Shown in pieces: positions 12,023 through 21,480 of a stretch of DNA of 64,000 nt; the first letter of the stretch is position 1; the number at the start of each line of letters is the position of its first letter. Made by a program: the position numbers and the translations under genes. The stretch spans positions 4,765 to 68,764 of the forward strand of contig JAAOMT010000083.1 of assembly GCA_016748015.1 (NCBI GenBank), read 5' to 3'. The notes under the pieces were generated by a model, which was given only the letters and a program-made list of their open reading frames with translations, did no database searches and had not been told where the DNA came from. This DNA is from Geosiphon pyriformis. Its lineage: Eukaryota > Glomeromycota > Glomeromycetes > Archaeosporales > Geosiphonaceae.

Positions 12023-13597
12023 ATGTCTTTAAAACAAACTGTAGCTGTAACCGGCGCGACCGGTGAAGGAATTAAATTAGTCGTAATATATTTGTTGAAT
12101 TCATTCCTCCATTCAACTAATTATTGAATAATTTCCAATCATCTGATAGGCCGGCAAGGTGGCTCAGTAGTAAATGCTCTTTTAGCCACTGGAAAATATA
12201 ATATCCGCGGCTTAACTCGTGATCCGTCTTCGGCTGCTGGTCAAGCTCTCACAGCCAAAGGTGTTGAGGTAGTCAAGGCCAATTTATCAAGTAGCGAAGA
12301 TGTGGAGCGAGCATTCAAAGGAGCTGATGTTGCATGGGTTGTTACTAATTTTTGGGATCCGGTGAGTGAAATTGAACGATATCAATTGCGATAACTTATA
12401 TGACTAATTGGTTAAAAAGTAATAATTAATTCATTGACGGACCTTTTGGTCGGTTTTTGGAGTCAATGTATGGGAGGAAGTTCGTCAGGGTAAATTGATA
12501 GCGGATGTGGCAAAGAAATTTGGTTTTAATTGGTTAATTTATAGGTAAAAAGAATTTAAGATTCGTAACAAATTTAATATGAATTTCATTCAAGATGTTT
12601 GACACATTTTCTGTTTCAATTCTATTTCGACAAAGCTCACTCCCTGACGCAGATGTCAGATCAAAAGGACTTTACAATAAGGCTATTCACTTTACAGGTT
12701 AAGCAAATTTTGTTACTTTATGAAAAATTTTTAAACCATTCTGCCAGTTTTTTTATTGAATTATGATAAACATTACAGGAAAAAATCAAGTAGAGCAATA
12801 TATTCGTTAAAGTGGAATTCCAAATTCTACATTTGTTTACGCTAGTTTTTACCCTTCAGACTTTGACACATTCTTTCCAATGATCGATAAAGAAGACTAT
12901 GTAGAAATAAAAGTGTCAATTTTTCAGGCTGACACTTTGATACCTATTTTTGATGCTCCTAACGATACAGGGGTAAGCTTCTAATATAAAGTTTTATTAA
13001 AAAAATGGCTTTAAATGGTTGATATTGGTGAATAATTTTCACATTTGCTTTTCCAATCTTCTTTTTAGCCAATCGTGGCTAAAATTATTGAAGAAGGACC
13101 ACAGAAATGAAATAGCAAAAGCATCGGAGCCGCGGCAGAATACATTACACTTCAAAAAGTTGCCGAAACTTTGACCAAAGGTAACTGTAAAGACACGTAA
13201 TATTTCACTTATACTAAACCAAATTTTCAAAAAGAATTTAACTAATTCCCATTATCCTCATACCTCAAGTGATGGGGAAAGAACATCGATTCATCTCACT
13301 TTCCAAAGAGGAAACTGCCAAGGAGGCCCCGGACATGGCAATTGATGAATTCTTTGATATGGTAGTGATTGTAAAAAAATTTATCTTTAATGTTTCATTA
13401 TCAATATCAACTTCTGATTTTTTATTTTTACTTATTATTCTTGATACTTGATTTTCATATTACAGAACGGGTGGATCAAGGATTTTGGATAGTTTGGGGG
13501 AGATGAGGCTCTTGGTGATTTTTCTATTGCGAAGGAATTACATCCTTCTATCACTACCTTTGAACAGTACGCTGAAAAAAAGTATGGAAAGAAGTAA
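12023..13597 (+). pseudogene. NmrA-like NAD(P)-binding protein, decayed
   Basis: NmrA-like proteins have a Rossmann fold that binds NAD(P) and act as redox sensors or reductases. The gene starts MSLKQTVAVTGAT (12023-12062). After a GT-AG intron it continues RQGGSVVNALLATGKY, completing the GATGRQGGSV dinucleotide-binding loop, and runs in frame to 12361. Further exons are recognisable: GKLIADVAKKFGFNW (12463-12544), SSLPDADVRSKGLY (12636-12697), GKNQVEQYIR and IPNSTFVYASFYPSDFD (12779-12972), IVAKIIEEGPQK (from about 13070), and the end DFSIAKELHPSITTFEQYAE with TAA at 13595-13597. Lesions seen are a one-base loss near 12475 shifting the frame, TAA at 12808-12810, TGA at 13108-13110 and TAG at 13500-13502. 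With three nonsense changes and a frameshift it cannot make a full protein. Confidence 0.88.
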
Positions 13598-14378
13598 ATT
13601 ATTGAAAAATTAACTTGAATGTTGTTGGTTTACAATATTATGCATGTTCTCTTATTTATTTTTTTATTTTAATCAAATTGCTTGTGAGATGTTTTCGAAT
13701 AGTTTGTTATGAATAAAATTTATGTATTAAAAATGTTTTCGAGAATTCAATTTCAAAATTCTAATACTTTTTAAAGAAAATGTAACTCGCCTTTTCCTTA
13801 TTTATGCATCGCGTGAGAAATGTGAAATTTAACTGTAATTTCCAATAAAATTTATACCTTCTGCTCGGATTTTCAGACGACACTAAATCCCTGTTTAATT
13901 TAGTTCGTTAGAATCCTTATTTGACAAAGTGAATATATGTAACAACCTGGAAGACTGTTATCTCAAAGTCGTGAAATAAAGATTTATTTTAACTGAAAAT
14001 CAGAAATGATTCATTTATTAAGAGATAGTTTTTATTAAAATTTTTTGGATTTTTAACCTAAAAATTTGAAAAGTTAGTTTATCAATATGAAGTTTGTTTT
14101 GAAATATTAAGAAGCTCTTCGGTTTTTAATAAAAAAATTTCTAAAAATTGTTCCACCGAAAAGCTTATCGTTATTTTTAAATAGCATTATTCGCTTATAT
14201 TAAAATTGGTTCTTCCAAATTTTATGTTGGTATTACTAGAAATTCAATTACCTTGAATACTTGAAAGAACGTGACAGTTTCAAAAATATTTTGATTTATG
14301 ATAACAGTTAGAAAATTTTGCACCACCATGAATTTTCATCTTCTCTTTGTTAAATTCCAAAACTCGTGAGAAAAAAAT
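13598..14378. other. Region between two convergent genes
   Basis: The NmrA-like pseudogene and the lipase-like gene converge on this AT-rich stretch, so it should hold both 3' untranslated regions and poly(A) sites. No frame, repeat or RNA gene is visible. Confidence 0.6.
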
Positions 14379-15806
14379 TTATGCTTGATTATCACAGTGT
14401 CCCATTGTAATCCCAAAATAAGGACCAACATGAGTCCATGATTCCAAATCATCAACTGTGCCCTGATTACATTCCTTTAATTATAATCAAAATCAAATTT
14501 ATTTAATTTAGCAATTCAAAAATCAAATAAACCATAGCAAGCAATTTCAGCTATTTACCTGATTCTCACCGTGGGTTGAACCCCACTTTGGTCGATATCC
14601 TCGGCACTCGAAATAAAAATAGCCCCCCTCTAAAGGTGCTTTTTTGGGAGAACAATCGCATTCATCACGCGCGATCCAATACTCTGTATTATGGTGTAAA
14701 AATTTTGGTGGGGGATGAAATGAGCGAGGGACGTAATCATTTGAATGGGTTATCCTTTGCACTTTAATAAGTTTGTCGACGAGGATAGCAAATGACAAAT
14801 AACCAACTCGCGGCTGGCCAAATGTTGTGACTAGTATTTTTGGGTTACGTGATCTATTGTTAGAACAGTGGATCTGATAATAGAAAGCAGCGAGAACGGC
14901 ATAAGCTAGATTTTATTCACAAATTATTGAAAAGATTTATACTGAATTTAGTTTGAGTCTCATATATAATTAAGAATTATGCCAATATTAAAATTAAAGG
15001 AGGAAATACGAAACTTACCACCTCCAACTCCATGTCCCACAAAGTTTAAGTTTAATTCAAACGAAAGAAAATGATCAAGCTTTTCAAAAATTTCCCCTTT
15101 CATTTTTTTTACATCTTCATTCCATACTGAATCTACATATGTTTGATATTGTTGTAATTTTTTTTGTTCGAATAATTCAAGAGTTATTTTTGCCAGTTTA
15201 ACTTCTCGAGTTTCCCATTCCATACGGGATAACATTTTCCCAACGAAATAAATGATTAAGCGATTGTGTCTTTTGTCATAGACAATGTTAAAGCTTGGGA
15301 CTATTTTTTAAAAATTAATTTTAATATAACTTCAAGATTTTAAATGAAATTCGAGGAAAAGTACATTTTAACTTTTGCGTTGTCCTTTTTCTTCCATTCG
15401 TATTATCCACTGTTTCTGGACAATAGGCCATATTCGCGTATTGTGCAACATGAAACATTAAAAGTTTAAAGGCATCGTTCACATTTTGTTTCGTTCTATG
15501 TGGATAAGGTGGAAGGTTTTGATAAGCAGGATTATGAGATGGATGAGGACTCTGATTCTTATTTCTTTTATGAATTCTCGGATGTCTATCGAAAGTCACT
15601 GAAAGATTTGAATTTTCATTGATTGAATGTTGAATCTGTTGATATATAATAAAAGATTTCTCAAAACTTCTATTAACCAGGGAAAATTCATTTTTTGAAA
15701 AAATTTCATATTGAATTTTAAAATCATTTAAAAAGAAAAAAAGTAACAAGGAAACCTGACTACTCAATATAACAAAAAATGGTTTAGTTATATTGAAAGT
15801 TTCCAT
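14379..15806 (-). CDS. Secreted class 3 lipase-like protein lacking the catalytic Ser
   Basis: There are four exons on the minus strand: 15806-15365, 15300-15019, 14905-14559 and 14474-14379. The GT-AG introns are 64, 113 and 84 nt. The joined 1167 nt gives 388 residues. The ATG at 15806 is chosen because it gives a signal peptide (METFNITKPFFVILSSQVSL and on). Family landmarks are QYANMAYC, RLIIYFVGKM, the nucleophile elbow FVGHGVGGAYAVLA (residues about 234-247), TFGQPRVGY, RITHSNDYVPR with Asp298, NTEYW and THVGPYFGI with His372. Class 3 lipases use Ser-Asp-His with a GHSLGG elbow. Here position 238 is Gly, so Asp and His remain but the nucleophile is gone. It may be a non-hydrolytic lipid- or glycan-binding secreted protein, or a noncanonical enzyme. 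A disrupted paralogue lies at 3405-4744 in opposite orientation. Confidence 0.88.
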
Positions 15807-17540
15807 CTTTGTCAAATTACAAATAATCTCTTTTGAAAGTTTGCAATTATATACACAAGAGTAATGAATATTTCCAATTAGAGATTAAAGATTTTAGGCA
15901 ATCTGCGAGATTAATTTTGTCATCTAAAATTAATAAATCTATACCTTATTTCTTTTTAATTATTCTTTGGGCTAATTCATTATTTTTCTTCTGTTTAGGA
16001 ATTATCAATCAGATGCTTATGCTATTCTTTCGGTTTAAAATTCGGTAACATCGATCGTTGTTGAATGATAAGCATCCTGGAAGGCAATGATAAATTTAAA
16101 CAATGAAAAATAAATTGCCGATTATTTAAAGATTTATTCCAAACAAATTTTGTTTCATTATTGGTTTTAAGAAAAACTTAATTAAGTATTCGAAAATCTC
16201 CCATCTAAGGAAATTCTCCTGCTCCAACTTTGATTGGAGTTGCTATTGATCAACTACATCTTTTGATATTATGGCAAAAGATCAGAATGGGTTTCAAAAT
16301 AAGAAATATTGTGTGTATTAAAATATTTTAATGATTAACATATTATTCCGTTTATAATTGATTATCTCTATTTGTATCCTATCAAGCCAAATACGTCAAA
16401 TATTTTGTTGAAATTCCAGATCTAATAAAAAAGATCTAATAAAAAAGATCAAATCCTCTATCCAGAAAAGATGACTCCTTTTTCTCAACCCTTAGATTTA
16501 TATTAAAAAGTTATTAAAGAATTTTCAATTTCGAAAATGGTGAGAATTTATATAAGAGTAAATAATTCCAAGAATTTCAAGATCTATAACGAGAACTTCT
16601 TCAAATTGAAAAGTTTTAAGGTAAATGGGAAGTCAATAAACTTCAATTTAAAGAATTCTTTTAGATTAATATAAATTAATCTTTGTTATTCAAATATTTT
16701 GGGTTTTTTCCCAAAAAATTTCTTTGACCATCAAACTAAAGATATCTGCACTTTTATTAAACAAATTAAATTCGATTACATAAGCAAATATTCGTCAAAC
16801 CCAAATGAAATATCAGGCACTATTGAATTTAATCCTATTCATTTGATCCTTTATTTTTTTCATCGCTTTTAGAAGCCTCCAAAGTTTGTCCAATTTATTC
16901 TGTTTCAAAATTTATTTAAAATTTTGAACAGTAAGTTTTTTGTGAGTTTAATTTAACATGTTTTATTTTTACATTTCATAGCTTGAACAGAACTTTGCCT
17001 ATGATAGTTGTATATTCTATTTGATTATGTTAATATATAATAATAATATTCTTACAAGTGTGTTACTTGAACTATTATCTCAGTTTAAAACTTTATAATA
17101 TCTGTTCAAAAAAAAAAAAATTTGTTAGAATAAAAGCTTACATAAAATAATATGAAAGCTTACCTCACAATTTAAATTTGAAGCTATTCTTTGAAGCATA
17201 TAAATTGTTATTTAAAAAGATGTATCTCATTTTCCTCAATTTTTAACACAAATTTTTGAGACCCAATCTATATTCTACATGTGGATAAGAGATTATATCT
17301 CATTTCTCATTATGCTATTTGAAAATATTTCCTTTTTATTATTATTGTTTTAAAAATTAAAAGTTATCAACTTTTAATTGAATTTATTAATATTTTATAT
17401 AATTTAAAAATTAATAAGAAACTATCAAAATAATAAATAAATTTACCTACTCTAAACCCAGGCTTTTTTATCAATCCCTAGCAAAAAAAATAAATCTCCC
17501 ATTTTCAAATATACATATCCCACTAAAGTTTATCGAATAA
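15807..17540. other. AT-rich intergenic stretch
   Basis: No gene is supported. A short plus-strand frame at 15833-16048 is hydrophobic but lacks codon character. A 14-bp unit, GATCTAATAAAAAA, is repeated in tandem at about 16420-16452. The first few hundred bases are the likely promoter of the minus-strand lipase-like gene. Confidence 0.55.
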
Positions 17541-17624
17541 ATTATATGCTAGCATTTATGGGTTAGTTCTGGATGCAGTGATGAAACTTTTTATATTTTG
17601 CAAAACGATTTAAAAAGTTTTGAT

Positions 17625-18015
17625 TCAATGTATAATTAAAGAAAAATCAAATGGCCGAGTATCAACAGACTTGTGATCCCTATTTACTACCTGAAAATGA
17701 TATAAAAAATCTTTGCAAAAGGTTTTAGAGCAAAGTAGTTTTACTTTGTGATAAAGTGAATCAAAGTTATGGTAAAGAGTCAGATTAAAGGCATAAAAGT
17801 ATTTATCTGTTTGTAGAGTTATGAATTCTTTCCAGCTAAATGTCATTGTTGAATTTAGCGATTCCATCTTTGTGTAAAATTGGGATTAGATTACTTTTTT
17901 TTTAAAGGAGTTAAAAACTTGAGAATTGAAGCTATAGCTAGATTGCTCAGAGCTATTTTGGTGCAAATATTCTGTAGCTTTTAAAGCGAATCATGCATAT
18001 ATGATAATTTATTCT
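17625..18015 (-). pseudogene. Fragment of a BTB-BACK-TLDc gene
   Basis: Read on the minus strand, this fragment encodes a piece (SLYHKVKLLCSKTFCKDFLY, then HKSVDTRPF) that parallels DFYHKVKPFARILPGTLYED and QKSVDAQPL in the BTB-TLDc gene at 44872-46361. At the DNA level a second block (about 17905-18010) matches that gene's BACK region: TTGAAGCTATAGCTAGATTG here against TTGAAGACTATAGCTGGATT there. About 340 bp of the parent gene between the two blocks is missing, and frames are broken. It is therefore a truncated duplicate rather than a gene. The parent was probably a paralogue rather than the window's own copy, since identity is moderate. Confidence 0.7.
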
Positions 18016-18437
18016 AATATATGGGTTATGAGCGGCAACAAGTATAGTATATAGACAAAATAAAAAAGATTAATGCTTTTCATCTCTCATAAAATTATAA
18101 TCAGCGACAATAAAAATTTTTTAAATCCTACCCACTATGACGCTTTTCTTTCCAGAGAAACTTTGTCTCATTTTCATTGTTTTAATGGTTAGAAATATTA
18201 TTATTTGAAAATGTTATTTTCTCGAAATAATTAATATTATTTCACGCGCTCTCATTGAAGTTACTTCATTATAATAAGGGGAAGTTTTTCATAAAACAGT
18301 TTCTTAATTAAATTTTGGTGTTATCTACTGACTGAAACTCAAGATAAACTTTACACAAGCGAGAGCCAAGGAAATTCCTTTTAAATTTGTTATTAAAGCC
18401 TATCACTGATAAAGAAGAGTGATATAGCTTTTTTTAA

Positions 18438-19240
18438 GGGAACAAACATATATCACGTCATTATGAAAGGGGCCTTGGAGGTAGCCACCAACAATTTGAA
18501 ACTTGTACTCATCATCGTATTGGGGGAAGGGGGAATTCAAAATCTCATCTCTCACATGATTTTATATGGCTTGTGATTTTGGATTTTTATTAGCCAATTA
18601 GAATATAGAAATGTCAAAATCTTACCACTTTAAATGGCACATGATTTATTAGCCAATTAGAAGATAGAAATGCAGTCTAATTTATGGTACATAAATTGAA
18701 CTTTTGGTATGCTGGATTTCCTATGTTTACCATACGACTATATCCAAATGCATTGAAAAATCTCTGGCGTTGATTTGTGGGAGTTTTATAAATATAAAAC
18801 TTGTTGTATTGCGGTGTAGTTAGGAAAGCTTGCATATTAGGAGAGTTTAGCAATAAATGAAATCAAAAATACAATATCAAAGACGCGATAGATCAGGAAA
18901 TAAAAGACGCGCTAGATTAGGAGATAAAAGACACGTTAGATTAGACACAAATTCTTGGTCATTTTTATATAAATAGGACAATGCGATAAGTTGAGATGTT
19001 TAGGCTAGTATATTTTTATAATAATTTCGATCATAAGTTTGATCATATTTATTTATACAAGTTTGATCATATTATGCCATATATTTATAGTGCATGTATT
19101 TATAATTGTGCATCATGAATAGCATATTATTATGATGTGAGATAACATTATTATGGAATGTCTGATTGCATATCTCACCAGGGGTGGGGGGAGGGATGGT
19201 CCTATAGTAATCAATAATGACGTGATATATGTTCGTCCCC
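18438..19240. mobile_element. Harbinger-type MITE, 803 bp
   Basis: The ends are 27-bp terminal inverted repeats: left GGGAACAAACATATATCACG..., right (reverse complement) GGGGACGAACATATATCACG..., with two mismatches over 27 bp. Both ends are flanked by TAA (18435-18437 and 19241-19243), the 3-bp TWA target duplication typical of PIF/Harbinger elements. There is no internal reading frame, so it is non-autonomous. Inside are short direct repeats: ATTAGCCAATTAGAA twice (about 18591 and 18648) and a GACGCGATAGATCAGGA-like unit in three variants (about 18880-18940). It lies about 215 bp upstream of the Sel1 gene start, where it could affect that promoter. The family assignment rests on the TIR and target duplication only. 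Confidence 0.82.
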
Positions 19241-19296
19241 TAATATCAAAAAACATTTTTGGAAGCTCTAGGGGTTATGCAAGAAGGCAAATCTCC

Positions 19297-19456
19297 AGAC
19301 GATCTCTACCCGATTTCGAAAAGGCCTAGCCTTTTTTGGAATGTGATCAGAGGTTGAAATCCTTTATTTATTGGCAAGACAAACTCTTTAAAAATCCTTC
19401 TTTTACCAATACAAAATATTCAAGGTTTAATAATCTATTTCTGTTGCTTGAAAATC
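19297..19456 (+). promoter_or_regulatory. Upstream block shared by both Sel1 genes
   Basis: The DNA just before the ATG at 19457 matches the DNA before the second Sel1 gene (29126-29319). Shared pieces include AGACGATCTCTA(C/T)CCG, then GTTGAAATC followed by TTTATTTATT and AACTCTTTAAAAAT, and TTGCTTGAAAATCATGTCTT at the start. The duplicated unit therefore included the promoter and leader, and this block probably contains the promoter. No TATA box or factor site can be named with confidence. Confidence 0.6.
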
Positions 19457-21121
19457 ATGTCTTCAACCTCTTCAATTGAAAACGCAACTTCCCCCCTCGA
19501 CTGGCTTGAAGGAACATTGCTTGTCATCAAAGAAAATTTGCCTATTTTTCCAGCTAATGAATATTCAAAAGTTGCTGACTTAGTTAAAAATCATCTTGTA
19601 CGCAATCAGAAAACACCTGAAAATTTTTTCGATTACTTGAATGAGAAAAATTCAAAGCGTCCGATAGATAATATTTTACTCGGCTTTTCTTTAGAACATG
19701 GGATTGGAACTATTCCTAATTTACCAAAAGCATTCCTAGAATATCAAAAAGCAGCGAAGGCAAAAATTTCTTTTGGACAATTCTTCTTAGGTTATTGTTA
19801 TGATAATGGAATTGGTACTTCACAAGATCAAGGAAAAGCATTTGAACTCTATTCAAAAGCAGCAGAGGTGGGACATTTAGAGGCACAATATAATCTTGCA
19901 CTTTGTTATGATAATGGAGAAGGAATGATAAAAAATTCAGAAAAAGCATTTGAACTTTATTCAAAAGCAACAGAGGCAGGACATTTAAAGGCACAATATA
20001 ATCTTGCAGTTTGTTATGATAATGGAGAAGGAACGATAAAAAATTCAGAAAAAGCATTTGAACTTTATTCAAAAGCAGCAGAGGCAGGACATTTAGAGGC
20101 ACAATATAATCTTGCACTTTGTTATAATAATGGAGAAGGAACGATAAGAAATTCAGAAAAAGCATTTGAACTCTTTTCAAAAGTAGCAGAGGCGGGAGAT
20201 CTTGATTCCCAATACAACCTTGCACTTTTTTATGCTAATGGAAAAGGAACGACAAAAAATTCAGAAAAAGCATTTGAACTCTATTCAAAAGTAGCAGAGG
20301 CGGGAGATCTTGATTCCCAATACAACCTTGCACTTTTTTATGCTAATGGAAAAGGAACGACAAAAAATTCAGAAAAAGCATTTGAACTCTATTCAAAAGT
20401 AGCAGAGGCGGGAGATCTTGATTCCCAATACAACCTTGCACTTTTTTATGCTAATGGAAAAGGAACGACAAAAAATTCAGAAAAAGCATTTGAACTCTAT
20501 TCAAAAGTAGCAGAGGCGGGAGATCTTGATTCCCAATACAACCTTGCACTTTTTTATGCTAATGGAAAAGGAACGACAAAAAATTCAGAAAAAGCATTTA
20601 AACTCTATTCAAAATCAGCAGAGGTAGGACATTTAGGTGCACAATACAACCTTGCACTTTGTTATGCTAATGGAAAAGGAACAACAAAAAATTCAGAAAA
20701 AGCATTTGAACTTTATTCAAAAGCAGCAGAGGCAGGACATTTAAAGGCACAATACAATCTTGCAGTTTGTTATGATAATGGAGAAGGAACGATAAGAAAT
20801 TCAGAAAAAGCATTTGAACTCTATTCAAAAGCAGCAGAGGCAGGACATACAGAAGCACAATTCGAACTTATAACTTGTTATGAATATGGATGTGGAACAA
20901 CGAAAAATTTGGTAAAAGTATTTAAACTCCATTTAAAAGCAGCCGAGGCAGGAGATAAAGATGCACAATACAAGCTTGGATGTTGTTATCTGAATGGAAG
21001 TGGAACAACAAAAGATCAGACAAAAGCATTGAAATATTATTTAAAAGCAGCAATGGAAGGAAATTTTTTGGCAATTTACAAATTCAACCTTTGTTTTGAT
21101 AGTAGATTGGGAGAATTCTGA
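19457..21121 (+). CDS. Sel1-repeat protein, truncated paralogue
   Basis: This is a single-exon frame of 554 residues starting at ATG 19457 (MSSTSSIENATSP). Sel1 repeats are tetratricopeptide-like helical hairpins that act as protein scaffolds. After an N-terminal segment of about 75 residues (DWLEGTLLVIKE, VADLVKNHLVRNQKTPE) come about 13 repeats of 36 residues with the signature GxGTxKNSEKAFELYSKAAE. Four central units are almost identical at the DNA level (20183-20614). The last repeats diverge, and the protein stops at TGA 21119. The paralogue at 29320 continues from a comparable point into zinc ribbons and a kinase. The DNA after this stop still shows traces of that tail, so the gene lost its C-terminal half. 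It may still make a stable scaffold protein. Confidence 0.82.
   Translation: MSSTSSIENATSPLDWLEGTLLVIKENLPIFPANEYSKVADLVKNHLVRNQKTPENFFDYLNEKNSKRPIDNILLGFSLEHGIGTIPNLPKAFLEYQKAAKAKISFGQFFLGYCYDNGIGTSQDQGKAFELYSKAAEVGHLEAQYNLALCYDNGEGMIKNSEKAFELYSKATEAGHLKAQYNLAVCYDNGEGTIKNSEKAFELYSKAAEAGHLEAQYNLALCYNNGEGTIRNSEKAFELFSKVAEAGDLDSQYNLALFYANGKGTTKNSEKAFELYSKVAEAGDLDSQYNLALFYANGKGTTKNSEKAFELYSKVAEAGDLDSQYNLALFYANGKGTTKNSEKAFELYSKVAEAGDLDSQYNLALFYANGKGTTKNSEKAFKLYSKSAEVGHLGAQYNLALCYANGKGTTKNSEKAFELYSKAAEAGHLKAQYNLAVCYDNGEGTIRNSEKAFELYSKAAEAGHTEAQFELITCYEYGCGTTKNLVKVFKLHLKAAEAGDKDAQYKLGCCYLNGSGTTKDQTKALKYYLKAAMEGNFLAIYKFNLCFDSRLGEF
20183..20614. repeat. Four tandem 108-bp Sel1 units
   Basis: Four consecutive 108-bp units begin at 20183, 20291, 20399 and 20507. 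The first three are identical by eye over the whole unit and the fourth differs by one base (G to A). Each encodes one Sel1 hairpin (SKVAEAGDLDSQYNLALFYA with GKGTTKNSEKAFELY). Near-identity including synonymous sites points to very recent expansion or to gene conversion inside the gene. Confidence 0.95.
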
Positions 21122-21480
21122 GTCCACCAAATAAACTTGGAACGTGTTATCAAAATGGATAGGGAACACAAAAAACCTAAAAAAAAGTATTTGAACTCTA
21201 CTGAAAAGCATAGGCAAATAAATTAAGTCATTAAAATGATTTTCCTGATTTATATTAGGATGACCCGGAGCCTTTCAGTTTACAAATTCAAAGCAGAATT
21301 TATAGATTTTGAAACTTTCTTTAACCAGCTTTCAAATAAAAACTTGGGTATAATCATTAATGGATCTCATATATGTCCATTTCGTGATACGGATGAAAGG
21401 GATGATATCTTTCAAGTCGGGATTATCGGAATGTCTAAATCCATTTTGGTGTAAATCTTGCTAACGTTCACGATTTTCAA
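21122..21480 (+). pseudogene. Decayed C-terminal tail of the Sel1 gene
   Basis: After the TGA at 21119-21121 the DNA keeps recognisable pieces of the paralogue's tail in several frames. They include EFIDFETFFNQLSNKNLGII (about 21297-21356), against ECIDFEVFFDQLSNQ and NLGLIISRSIDE in the paralogue, and a CPF piece near 21377. A remnant of another Sel1 unit (AATGGATAGGGAACACAAAA) is visible near 21153-21172. The zinc-ribbon cysteines are mostly lost and no kinase sequence was found beyond 21480. This supports truncation of an ancestor that had the full architecture. Confidence 0.75.

Noticed and set aside
20183-20614. Regular direct repeats that might be taken for a CRISPR array
   Set aside because: The repeats are contiguous 108-bp coding units with no unique spacers, in a eukaryotic genome.
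19716-20858. Minus-strand frames of 60-170 codons within the first Sel1 gene
   Set aside because: Same reason: antisense shadows of the repeated units, with Leu/Phe-rich periodic content.
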